DNA from: DUPH01 sp035449085
GTDB lineage: Bacteria; Verrucomicrobiota; Kiritimatiellia; RFP12; UBA1067
Reading direction: 5' to 3'
Assembly: GCA_035449085.1 (NCBI GenBank)
Contig: DAOTKE010000067.1
Location: forward strand, 1-17,942
DNA: 17,942 nucleotides
A program made the position numbers and the translations under genes. Below, in pieces: positions 1-8,170 of this stretch. The first letter of the stretch is position 1, and the number at the start of each line of letters is the position of its first letter. The notes under the pieces are model-generated. The model had not been told where the DNA came from. It saw only the letters and a list, made by a program, of their open reading frames with translations, and made no database searches.

Positions 1-154
1 AGTGTTTCCCTGATAAACAACGCGCGAGCCCAGTTCAAATAAAAACGCCCTGGGCGGTGGGGCGTAAGGGGAAAATGGGGGCTTGTCGGTGTGGATTGGG
101 ATGGGATATGATTCGACGACCTAGTCAATGCGTTTGCAAGGAGCGAGTAACGTC

Positions 155-1492
155 ATGAGAATCATTTTCCCGTCAATCTGGGCTCTGGGGATTGTGTGTC
201 TGTCACTGGCTGCGCAGGGTGCTCCTGAGTACCGACAGATCCCAGCGCAGGAAGTGCGCGTGCGCGGCGGCATCGGGCACACGATGGCCAAGATCAACGC
301 CGGGCACGAGGTGACGGTAGCCTATTTGGGCGGTTCGATCACCGCGATGAACGGCTGGCGCAACAAGACGACCGAGTGGTTGAAGGCCACTTATCCCAAG
401 GCTAGTTTCAAGGAGGTGCACGCGGCGATCGGCGGCACGGGGAGTGACCTGGGTGTCTTTCGTCTGGGGCGCGATGTGCTCGCGCATCGTCCCGATCTGC
501 TTTTCGTGGAATTTGCCACGAATGACGGCGGAACGCAGCCGGAGCAGATCTGGCGCAGTATGGAAGGCATTGTGCGCCAGACCTGGAGACAGAATCCGCA
601 GACGGACATCATCTTCACCTATACGATCACAACCGCGTTCACCAACGACTATTGCAGGGGGATGTGCAACCGTTCCGCATCGGCTATGGAATTGTTGGCC
701 GACCATTACGCGATCCCCTCCATCAACTTCGGGCCGCGCGTGGCTGCGTTGATCAACGAGAACAAGCTGATCATGGACGCGAAGATGATTGAGACCGCCG
801 TGCCCAAAGAGTCCGCAGACCGTGACCGCCTGATTCGCGAACGCATCGCCGCTGATCCGCGTCTGCTCTTTGCCAATGACGGTGTGCATCCGCGCGACGA
901 AGGTCACGATCTCTATAAGGCTTCGGTCATCGAGGGCCTCACGCAGATGAAGGAACTGCCGCCCGTTGACCATGCCGCGAAACTGGCCGTGCCGTTTGTC
1001 TCAGACCATTGGGAGGCGGCCAAAATGGTGCCGGTCACGCGTGCCATGTTGAGCGGCAAGTGGGCCGAGCTGCCGCCGGATGACGGCAAGCAGAAGGCGT
1101 TTGGCGGTCGTATGGGCCAGATCTGGTTCGCTGAGGAGTCGGGCTGTTCGCTGCATTTCCGCTTCAAGGGCCATGTGGCGAAGCTCTATGACCTGCTCGG
1201 CCCGGATGGTGGTCAGGTGGTCATCACGGTGGACGGACAGCGCGGGGCCAAGCCGGTGCCGCGTTTCGACAGCTATTGCACCTATCACCGGATCGCTACC
1301 CTCGGTGTTGTGTCAGACAACGATCCGGAGAAGATTCACGATGTGACGGTTGACATCCATCCTGAGCAACCCGACCGCAAGAGCGTGGCATTCCGACTCA
1401 AAGATCCGGACACGGAACTGAAGTCGCCGAAATATCAGGGTACGCGTGTTTGGATCAGTCAGATCATGCTGATTGGTGACCTGGTGGAGTGA
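155..1492 (+). CDS. Secreted SGNH/GDSL-type hydrolase (esterase-like)
   Basis: Predicted exported hydrolase of 445 aa, most likely a carbohydrate esterase or deacetylase working outside the cytoplasm. Seen: an N-terminal signal peptide (hydrophobic residues 3-20, likely cut near AQG-A at 22/23). The SGNH blocks follow in order: block I GGSIT with nucleophile Ser61, block II Gly around 93-94, block III Asn123-Asp124, and block V DGVHP with Asp242 and His245. About 150 C-terminal residues are rich in predicted beta strands and may be an accessory beta-sandwich. The start at 155 is preferred over the in-frame ATG at 128 because AAGGAG at 138-143 lies 11 nt upstream and the signal peptide then begins at Met1. 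rimO begins 4 nt after the stop, so co-transcription is likely. The family is clear from the motifs; the substrate (acetylated polysaccharide is a guess) is not. Confidence 0.85.
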   Translation: MRIIFPSIWALGIVCLSLAAQGAPEYRQIPAQEVRVRGGIGHTMAKINAGHEVTVAYLGGSITAMNGWRNKTTEWLKATYPKASFKEVHAAIGGTGSDLGVFRLGRDVLAHRPDLLFVEFATNDGGTQPEQIWRSMEGIVRQTWRQNPQTDIIFTYTITTAFTNDYCRGMCNRSASAMELLADHYAIPSINFGPRVAALINENKLIMDAKMIETAVPKESADRDRLIRERIAADPRLLFANDGVHPRDEGHDLYKASVIEGLTQMKELPPVDHAAKLAVPFVSDHWEAAKMVPVTRAMLSGKWAELPPDDGKQKAFGGRMGQIWFAEESGCSLHFRFKGHVAKLYDLLGPDGGQVVITVDGQRGAKPVPRFDSYCTYHRIATLGVVSDNDPEKIHDVTVDIHPEQPDRKSVAFRLKDPDTELKSPKYQGTRVWISQIMLIGDLVE

Positions 1493-1496
1493 ACGC

Positions 1497-2849
1497 ATGC
1501 GCGCAGCAGAAAATAAACCGGTTTCAGTTGGATTCATCAGTCTCGGCTGCGCCAAAAATCTTGTGGACTCACAGGTGATGGCGGGCTACCTCAAACGCGG
1601 CCAGATCGCGCTCGCGCCCTCGCCTGAAGCGGCGGATGTGATTTTGGTCAACACCTGCGCGTTCATCGAACCGGCCCGCGAAGAGGCGGCCGAGGCGATC
1701 CTGAGCGCCTGCGCCTACAAGCGTGATGGCGGGTGCCGCGCGGTGATCGTGGCCGGTTGCATGGTGCAGCGCTACCGCGAGCGTCTGCAAAAGGCGTTCC
1801 CGGATGTGGATGCGTTTCTGGGCGTGGACGAGCTGGAGCGGGTCGGCGAGATCGTGCGCCAGGTGGCGGCCGGTCGTCAGCCGGGTGTGGTTGTCAAACG
1901 CGGCCCGGCACATAACCTGTATGCGCCGCTGTATCCGACGTTGTTGTTTACCGGCGGTCCGTACGCCTATCTCAAAATCGCGGAGGGGTGTAATCACCGT
2001 TGCGCCTATTGCGCGATCCCGAACATCCGCGGGCGCTTCCGCTCGCGCGGAGTGGACGAACTGGTGGACGAGGCGCGCGGTATGGTTGAGGCCGGGGTCA
2101 AAGAGATCAACCTGATCTCGCAGGATTCGATGCTTTATGGCGCGGACCGTCAGGACGGCGCGCGTATAACTGGGTTGCTGCGCCGTCTGGACGACCTCGA
2201 AGGCGAATTCTGGTTGCGCGTGCTTTACGGCTACCCGGCCGGTGTGACGGACGAGCTGCTGGCCCTGTTGAACAGCTCGCGTCACATCTGCCGCTATCTC
2301 GATCTGCCGATACAGCACAGTCATCCGGAGATCCTGCGCACGATGAATCGCAGCAAGGCGGTCGATGCGATCCAAGATTTGCCGCAGCGGTTGCGTCAAG
2401 CTGTGCCGGGTATCGTGTTGCGCACGACCTGTCTGGTGGGGTTCCCCGGCGAAACCGAAGAGCACTTCGCGCATCTGCTGGATTATGTGAAGCGGGCAAA
2501 GTTCGACCATCTCGGCGTTTTTGTTTACTCACCCGAAGAAGAGACCGCGGCCTTCGAGATGGAGAACGTGCCTGATCCAGAGGTCGCTGAGGCGCGTCGC
2601 GACCGGCTGATGGAGGCGCAGCGCGCCATTGTGGATGAACGGGCGCGTGCCTTGTCGGGCAGTGTGGACACGGCACTCTTGTTGCGCCGTGATCGCCGTA
2701 CTTGGATCGCCCGCCTGCCGCGGCAGGCACCGGATGTGGACGGCGAGACGCGCGTGACTGGCGTGTCGGATGACGCGTGTCCGGGAACCTTTTTGCCGGT
2801 GCGCGTGACCGGTGGTCAAGCATACGATCTGAAGGCTCAAGCGATCTAA
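1497..2849 (+). CDS. rimO: Ribosomal protein S12 (Asp) methylthiotransferase RimO
   Basis: Radical-SAM methylthiotransferase of 450 aa. The family adds a methylthio group to a conserved aspartate of ribosomal protein S12 in the cytoplasm. Seen: the N-terminal UPF0004 domain with cluster cysteines Cys18 (SLGCAKN), Cys54 (NTCAFIEPAREEA) and Cys88 (AGCMVQRY); the radical-SAM CxxxCxxC at Cys165, Cys169 and Cys172; the motifs NLISQDS and YPAGVTDELL; and a C-terminal TRAM-like domain ending in GGQAYDLKA. NTCAFIEPA and the LISQD form favour RimO over the tRNA enzyme MiaB. The usual SPEEGT is SPEEET here. The start at 1497 is chosen over an in-frame GTG or ATG upstream because GGTGGAG (1483-1489) lies 7 nt before it and the N-terminus then matches the family. 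The stop overlaps the antiporter start (TAATG), which indicates translational coupling. Confidence 0.95.
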   Translation: MRAAENKPVSVGFISLGCAKNLVDSQVMAGYLKRGQIALAPSPEAADVILVNTCAFIEPAREEAAEAILSACAYKRDGGCRAVIVAGCMVQRYRERLQKAFPDVDAFLGVDELERVGEIVRQVAAGRQPGVVVKRGPAHNLYAPLYPTLLFTGGPYAYLKIAEGCNHRCAYCAIPNIRGRFRSRGVDELVDEARGMVEAGVKEINLISQDSMLYGADRQDGARITGLLRRLDDLEGEFWLRVLYGYPAGVTDELLALLNSSRHICRYLDLPIQHSHPEILRTMNRSKAVDAIQDLPQRLRQAVPGIVLRTTCLVGFPGETEEHFAHLLDYVKRAKFDHLGVFVYSPEEETAAFEMENVPDPEVAEARRDRLMEAQRAIVDERARALSGSVDTALLLRRDRRTWIARLPRQAPDVDGETRVTGVSDDACPGTFLPVRVTGGQAYDLKAQAI

Positions 2850-4861
2850 TGGATACAACTTCTTTCATTCAAGATTTGGCGGTCATCTTGGCCGCTGCGG
2901 GCGCGGTTGCGGCCATCTTCACACGTCTGGGGTGGCCCAAGGTCATCGGGTATATCCTAGCCGGTGCCGTCATCGGCAAGTACACCTTTGGCGGGTCACT
3001 GGTGATTAACCAAGGCAGTATCGAGGTGCTTGGACAGATCGGCGTGATCTTCCTGATGTTCACGCTGGGGATGGAATTCAGCGTCCGGAAACTCAAGAAG
3101 GTGGGACATGTCATTTTCCCCACGGCGCTGTTGGACATGGTGATCATGATCTGGGCCGGTCACTTTGTCGGCACCAAGATACTTGGGTGGGGGTCGGTGC
3201 AGAGCCTCTTTCTGGGCGCGGCCATCAGTGACTCCGCGACGACGCTGTTGGCCAAGACCATCCAGGAAATGGGATGGAGCGCGCGACGCTTTACGAAATA
3301 CATTTTCGGCGTCACGATCACTGAAGACATCATGTGCGTCGGCCTCATCGCGCTGTTGACCGGCCTCGTGAAGTCGGGCGACGTCCAGTTCCGCACGATG
3401 GCGTACAGCATGGGCGGTCTGATGCTTTTCCTGACCGGCGTCACGGTGTTCGGTCTGTTACTGGTGCCGCGTCTGCTGAACCGCGTGGCCCGGCTGAGGG
3501 ATGACGAGTCGCTGTTGCTGACGATGCTGGGCATCTGCTTCCTCGTCTCGTTCATCGCCGCGCACCTCGATTACAACCTGGCGTTGGGCGCGTTTCTGGT
3601 CGGTGTGATGGGCGCGGAATCCGAGCCGTTGAAGCGTATCTACCAGCAGTGTGTGCCGCTGCGCACGATGTTCAGCGCGATCTTCTTTGTGACGATCGGC
3701 CTGTTGATTGACCCGGCTCAGATGTGGGCCAACGGGCCGGCGATTCTCGGCGTTTCGCTGGTGGTGATTGTCGGCAAGAGCATCAACTGTACGTTGGGAT
3801 CGCTACTGACTGGACAGGATCTGAAAAACGCTATCCAGACGGGTATCGGTTTGGGACAGATAGGCGAATTTGCCTATCTGGTGGCACTGATTGGACTGAC
3901 CATGAAGGTCGTCGACAGTTCTCTATATCAGATTGCGGTCGGGGTGTCAGTCCTGACCACGCTGCTGAACCCTTTCCTGATGCGGGCCTCCGATCCGTTC
4001 GCGGAGTGGGTCGAGCGCAAACTTCCCGAGCGATGGAAAGAATATCTGGAAACCTATGCCAACTGGGCTGAGCGTTTTCTGCATAGCTCGGTGCCGAGCG
4101 AGAAAGTGCGCGCGCTGCGGTTCAACCTGACTCTGTTGCTGCTGCAGATGGCACTGGTGGCTGTGGTGTTTATCGCTGCGGGGATGCTGGCGCGTTTGGA
4201 TTACACGCGTTTCTCCACGTTTGTCGATACATACAAGAAAATATTACTGTGGGGGACGGCGAGCTTATTGGCGGTTCCGAATGCGATCTTTACCTTCTTC
4301 CGTGCCGGCGCACTCGGCGCGTCCGTGGCAGATATTCTGATTCCGGTCAAGGTTCAGGAGACCTCATGGGCGCAGTCGTTCCAACGTCTGTTGCGCGTGT
4401 TATTCGCGGTCTTCGGAGTGGCTACCCTCTTTCTGGAAATCGTCTTGCTGAGCGGCTCGATCATGCCGGAACAAGGCTGGGCGCGCTTTATCATCGCGGT
4501 GGTGCTGCTGCTGGTTGCGATATTCGGCTGGAAATTCTTCTGGCGTTTGGGCGCGGAGTCGCTGGAAACTTTGCGGGGTGTGCTGACCAAGGAGGTTGAA
4601 ACCGATCCCGCAGAATCAGCCGCCGATCTATTGGACATTCACACAGAACGGCTCCACGTGAAGAGGGGATCGGCGGTGTGCGGCCTGTCATTGCGTGAGA
4701 TCAACTTGCGCGCGCGTGTCGGCGCAAGCGTGATTGGCATCGAACGTCAGGGCACCACGCAGGTCAATCCCACTGCCGACGCGACGCTTGAGGCTGGCGA
4801 CGTGGTTTTGGTGCTGGGGGACGATGACCAGATTGATCGCGTCCGTGAATTGCTGTCATGA
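2849..4861 (+). CDS. CPA2-type cation:proton antiporter with C-terminal TrkA_C domain
   Basis: Inner-membrane monovalent cation/proton exchanger of 670 aa, Kef/CPA2-like. Seen: about 12 membrane segments across residues 8-400 with family landmarks FTLGMEFS (71-78), GAAISDSATTLLAK (123-136) and a membrane acidic pair Glu159-Asp160 in the position of the CPA2 ion-binding motif. About four further hydrophobic segments follow (roughly residues 430-580), then a soluble TrkA_C/RCK-C-like domain (about 598-670, ending VVLVLGDDDQIDRVRELL). No Rossmann-type RCK_N domain is visible between membrane part and TrkA_C, so gating by NAD(H) is not supported, although a small ligand could bind TrkA_C. The ATG at 2849 overlaps the rimO stop. 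The last codons abut the 3' end of the convergent regulator relic at 4856. Ion specificity (K+ or Na+) is not determinable. Confidence 0.88.
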   Translation: MDTTSFIQDLAVILAAAGAVAAIFTRLGWPKVIGYILAGAVIGKYTFGGSLVINQGSIEVLGQIGVIFLMFTLGMEFSVRKLKKVGHVIFPTALLDMVIMIWAGHFVGTKILGWGSVQSLFLGAAISDSATTLLAKTIQEMGWSARRFTKYIFGVTITEDIMCVGLIALLTGLVKSGDVQFRTMAYSMGGLMLFLTGVTVFGLLLVPRLLNRVARLRDDESLLLTMLGICFLVSFIAAHLDYNLALGAFLVGVMGAESEPLKRIYQQCVPLRTMFSAIFFVTIGLLIDPAQMWANGPAILGVSLVVIVGKSINCTLGSLLTGQDLKNAIQTGIGLGQIGEFAYLVALIGLTMKVVDSSLYQIAVGVSVLTTLLNPFLMRASDPFAEWVERKLPERWKEYLETYANWAERFLHSSVPSEKVRALRFNLTLLLLQMALVAVVFIAAGMLARLDYTRFSTFVDTYKKILLWGTASLLAVPNAIFTFFRAGALGASVADILIPVKVQETSWAQSFQRLLRVLFAVFGVATLFLEIVLLSGSIMPEQGWARFIIAVVLLLVAIFGWKFFWRLGAESLETLRGVLTKEVETDPAESAADLLDIHTERLHVKRGSAVCGLSLREINLRARVGASVIGIERQGTTQVNPTADATLEAGDVVLVLGDDDQIDRVRELLS

Positions 4862-5398
4862 TGACAGATCGCTTCTGAAGCTTTCGCGGAAAGCCGTCGG
4901 CGTGAGGCGGAAGGTTTTGCGGAACCAGAGCCCGAGGTGGCTGGGGTCGCAAAAGCCGCACTCTGCCGCGATTTCATCTCGAGCAGACGCTGCGAGATGT
5001 TGGCGTGCCGCGCGACCTGCGCCACGGTCAACCGCGTGCCGAGTCCCGCACGGATGAAGGCGAGCGCTTTGGCCATGTGCGGGTCGGCGATGCACGAGAT
5101 GTCGGTTGAACGGCGCGCGTCACGCGCTGCCATGACGGCGACCGGCTTGGGCAGTCCCTTGAGCCACGCGCTCAGCCGTCTGCCTTCCTGCCCATAGTCG
5201 TGACGCTCTTTGGGGGACGGCGCGGGATAAATCTGACAGTCGAATGGAATTCCCAGGGGCCGTGGCGGTGGGCGTAGCGCAGGATGCCATTCAGGTTCTG
5301 ACGGTGGATGATGTCGGCGGTCGGATCACCAGCAGCACGCGAGGCGGGTGTTTACGGTTCCGTTCGGCTGAGGACGGCAGGTGACTTTCGGATTTCAT
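4856..5398 (-). pseudogene. Degraded XylR-type (PBP + AraC HTH) transcriptional regulator
   Basis: Relic of a sugar-responsive regulator homologous to the intact gene at 9274-10500. It keeps the start region (ATG at 5396-5398), pieces of the sensor domain, the linker and the last HTH helices with the terminal FRKTFRLTPTAFR motif. Against the intact copy it shows: a 103-bp loss at 4965-4972 between GCCGCGAT repeats (present twice in the intact gene, 9380 and 9483), which shifts frame inside the DNA-binding domain; a 243-bp in-frame loss at about 5111-5117 between GCGCG repeats; a loss of about 343 bp near 5244; and a 1-nt deletion near 5324. It cannot encode a working regulator. From 4899 to 5154 it matches the intact gene at every base apart from the two deletions, while the flanks are clearly diverged. 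Its stop at 4856-4858 sits inside the last codons of the antiporter. Confidence 0.9.
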
Positions 5399-5400
5399 TT

Positions 5401-5431
5401 CGCATTAATCATAACATTTTTGCGCGTTAAT
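5401..5431. promoter_or_regulatory. Candidate XylR-type operator, copy A
   Basis: Two half-sites, CGCATT (5401-5406) and CGCGTT (5423-5428), lie 22 bp apart in the same orientation, about two helical turns. The second sits in a 20-bp core, TAACATTTTTGCGCGTTAAT (5412-5431), that is identical in the other divergent region (10514-10533). The site lies directly upstream of the dead regulator's start and about 95-125 nt upstream of the GH42-like gene. AraC/XylR regulators commonly bind tandem direct half-sites about 21 bp apart. Binding by the surviving regulator is an inference. Confidence 0.55.
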
Positions 5432-5525
5432 AGCTAGTCGTTCATGTCGGAATATGAGAAGGTAACAACGATTGCGTGCGGATAACACGTTAGCGTTTGC
5501 TGCGCACCGGCTAGGAGAATGTTCA

Positions 5526-8150
5526 ATGAAAATGCCTCGCATCGACAGACAGGTTGCGGTCGGGTTGTGTGTCGCCGCCGTCCTATGCGGATGTCTGAGC
5601 CGTTGTCATGAAAAAGATGGGCGTCAGGTTGAGGTCCGGGTGCGGCAGACGCCAGGTGGCCCGCGCATCCATGTGGATGGGAAGCCGATCCCGCCACGCT
5701 TTTTTGGGGGACATCTCGCCGGTTCGCACCCGACCGGCACCGATTGGCGTGAGGTCTCTTTTGATATTGCTGTTGGCGCAGAAGAGGCTGAGACGCAGCG
5801 GATCAAGATCCAATTCAACAATGAAGCCGAGTTCTTGATGAAAGAGATGCGGGTGACGGATCTTGCGAGCGGCGAAGATCGCCTTGTCGCCGGGAGCTTT
5901 GACGACGAGAAGACCTTTGCCGCCGTATGGTCCACCTATCAGGAGACGGCTCCAAAGCGGAAGGAACCGAAGGTGACGACCCGGTGGACGCCGGAAGGGG
6001 TGAGCGTCAACGTGCAAGGGCTGGTTTCCGGCTGGTGGCCCACCTATCAGTTGCGTACCCGTGACGGGGCGATGAAACTGCCTGCGGGAACACGCTGCCG
6101 GTGCAGCTTCAAGATCCGCTCCTCCGCGCGTGCGCTGGTCAATGTGGTGGTGCAACGGATGCACGATGGCCGTTGGCAACCGATGGGACCGCCAGTGAGC
6201 GGTGTTTTTGACAGCCAGTTGAAAATGGCGCGCGCGGCGGGGATACGTCTCATCCATTTGCAGATGCCGACCTGTTTTGAGCCGCCCGAGAAGGAACAGG
6301 ACTGGACGCCGATCGACGAGTATTTCCGGCATGTGATCGCGGTGGTGCCCGACGCGCTGATCGTGCCGCGCGTCGAAGCGGACGCGCCTGCGTGGTGGCG
6401 CAAAAGGCATCCAGAGACATTGATGGCCGATGAGGACGGGAGCAAAGGGCCGAAATGCACGATCAACAGTCTCGAGTATCGGCGGGATATGGGTGCGCAT
6501 CTGGAGAAGTTATGTCGTCATCTGTGCGAGGCCTTTCCCAAGCATTTTGCCGGCATTCTGCCGTTAGGGCAGGGTACCTACGAGTGGTATTACGAGAAAT
6601 CGCAGGGTCTGGCGCTTAGCGGCTATGACCCCGTGACCGAACAGGTGTGGCGACAATGGCAACAGAAACGCGGAAAGACGGATGCCGACGTGGTTCCTGT
6701 GCCTGCTGCGGCGCTGCGTCATGGTGCGCCCAACGGCACGTTACGCGACCCTGTCGCCGAATCCGATCTGATTGAGTTCGCGCGTTTTCGGCAAGAACAA
6801 ATGGCGGACGCGATCCTTGAATTCGCCGCCGCCTGCCGTCGCGGCACAGATGGGAAGAAACTGGTCCTTTTCTTCTACGGGTATCTTTTCGAAATGGGCA
6901 TGATCAGAACTTCGGCGCATGAGACTGGCCACTATGCGCTGGCGCGGGTGTTGGCGAGTGATGACATCGACATCGTCTGTGCGCCTTTGAGCTATACCGA
7001 CCGTGCCTGGTCATGTTCTTCGCCGTCCATGACCGTGACAGAGAGCGTTCACGCGGCGGGCAAGCTTTGGTTGAATGAGGACGACTGCCGCACACATCTG
7101 GCGGGGACGCTGGGCCTGGGAGGCGCGACCACGCCCGATCATTCGATCGCTATTTTGCGGCGCAACCGCGGTCAGGCATTGATCCGGGGCTTCGCCGACT
7201 GGTGGCTGGACATCCGTGACATGGGGTGGCATGACGACCCCGCCATGTGGCAGATCCAGCATCAACTCAATCCGGTAGAGAACGTGCGTTTGAATTCGGA
7301 CACGCCCTACACGCCGCAGATCCTCGCGGTGGTCGACGAAGACAGCGTCAGCCATCTCTCAGGCGATTCGCTCCGGTTGGCGTTTCCGTTGCTCTACCAG
7401 TCGCGCGCGGCCTTCGGGCGCTGCGGTGCGCCGTATGGGCAAGTTCTGCTGGATGATGTGGCATCGGGCCGCTTCAACGCGCCTTTGCAGGTTTTCCTGG
7501 TGGCGTGGTCGCTGACCGATCAGCAGCGCGAAGGACTGCGCAAAAACCGCGTACCGGGCACCACGCGCGTCTGGTGCCACGCGCCGGGATACCTGCGCCC
7601 GACAGGCTATTCGGTTGACGGCATCCAAGAGGTGACCGGCTTCAGCGTCAAGCCGGCCCAGTTGGACAAGGCGGCGGCTACGCCGACCGCCGACGGGAAG
7701 GCTCTGTTGGGGCTCTCCAGGGCATGGGGAGTCACCACGAACATCTGCCCGCTCTTCAGCATCCTTGCTGCGCCCGGCGACCGGATTCTGGCGACCTTCC
7801 CCGACGGCAGCCCCGCGCTGGTGCTTCGCGAGACACGCGAGGGGAAGGACGTGTTCTTGTCGGTTCCGGCGCTGACGTCTGAACTGATCCATGGCCTGGC
7901 GAAAATCAGTGGCGTGCACCTCTACACGGAAACTGACGCCGCGGGCGTTTGGGCTCATCAGGATCTGGCCAGCATCCATGTTCTGACAAACAGCAGCACA
8001 TTGAAGGTGTCTTGGCCGCAGCCCGGAATCACACATGATCTTTACAACGGCAAGCAGTACGGCCCCGGACAGACGTTTGAGCTGCCGGCCCGTCAAGGCG
8101 AGACGCTGCTGCTGCAACACCGGCCCTTACGGGATACGACCGCTCACTAA
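5526..8150 (+). CDS. GH42-like (clan GH-A) glycoside hydrolase lipoprotein
   Basis: Predicted membrane-anchored glycosidase of 874 aa. Seen: a signal peptide with lipobox-like LCGC ahead of the anchor cysteine near residue 22; a short GH-A-type opening (DGKPIPPRFFGG); an inserted beta-rich segment at about residues 60-220 resembling a CBM4/9 sandwich; and a TIM barrel starting near GVFDSQLKMARAAGI. Candidate catalytic residues are Glu353 (GQGTYEWYY, acid/base) and Glu518 (LWLNEDDC, nucleophile). Their 165-residue gap is close to that of GH42 beta-galactosidases. The region after about residue 610 resembles the GH42 Rossmann-like trimerisation domain (LQVFLVAWSLTDQQREGL), followed by a C-terminal beta domain. 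The start at 5526 follows AGGAGA (5513-5518) by 7 nt. It is divergent from a dead regulator but keeps the shared operator. The glycosidase call is good; beta-galactosidase specificity is unproven. Confidence 0.75.
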   Translation: MKMPRIDRQVAVGLCVAAVLCGCLSRCHEKDGRQVEVRVRQTPGGPRIHVDGKPIPPRFFGGHLAGSHPTGTDWREVSFDIAVGAEEAETQRIKIQFNNEAEFLMKEMRVTDLASGEDRLVAGSFDDEKTFAAVWSTYQETAPKRKEPKVTTRWTPEGVSVNVQGLVSGWWPTYQLRTRDGAMKLPAGTRCRCSFKIRSSARALVNVVVQRMHDGRWQPMGPPVSGVFDSQLKMARAAGIRLIHLQMPTCFEPPEKEQDWTPIDEYFRHVIAVVPDALIVPRVEADAPAWWRKRHPETLMADEDGSKGPKCTINSLEYRRDMGAHLEKLCRHLCEAFPKHFAGILPLGQGTYEWYYEKSQGLALSGYDPVTEQVWRQWQQKRGKTDADVVPVPAAALRHGAPNGTLRDPVAESDLIEFARFRQEQMADAILEFAAACRRGTDGKKLVLFFYGYLFEMGMIRTSAHETGHYALARVLASDDIDIVCAPLSYTDRAWSCSSPSMTVTESVHAAGKLWLNEDDCRTHLAGTLGLGGATTPDHSIAILRRNRGQALIRGFADWWLDIRDMGWHDDPAMWQIQHQLNPVENVRLNSDTPYTPQILAVVDEDSVSHLSGDSLRLAFPLLYQSRAAFGRCGAPYGQVLLDDVASGRFNAPLQVFLVAWSLTDQQREGLRKNRVPGTTRVWCHAPGYLRPTGYSVDGIQEVTGFSVKPAQLDKAAATPTADGKALLGLSRAWGVTTNICPLFSILAAPGDRILATFPDGSPALVLRETREGKDVFLSVPALTSELIHGLAKISGVHLYTETDAAGVWAHQDLASIHVLTNSSTLKVSWPQPGITHDLYNGKQYGPGQTFELPARQGETLLLQHRPLRDTTAH

Positions 8151-8170
8151 CACCAACAAAGGACATGCGT

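Noticed and set aside
45..65. Hairpin ACGCCC/GGGCGT near the window start as a terminator
   Set aside because: Its A-run lies on the left, so it could only terminate minus-strand transcription from the right, where no minus-strand gene exists. On the plus strand no T-tract follows.
128..154. Upstream ATG of the SGNH hydrolase as its true start
   Set aside because: It adds nine residues ahead of a normal signal peptide and would place the clear AAGGAG site inside the coding sequence.
1569..2510. 313-codon minus-strand frame
   Set aside because: It lies fully inside rimO on the opposite strand and has no recognisable motif.
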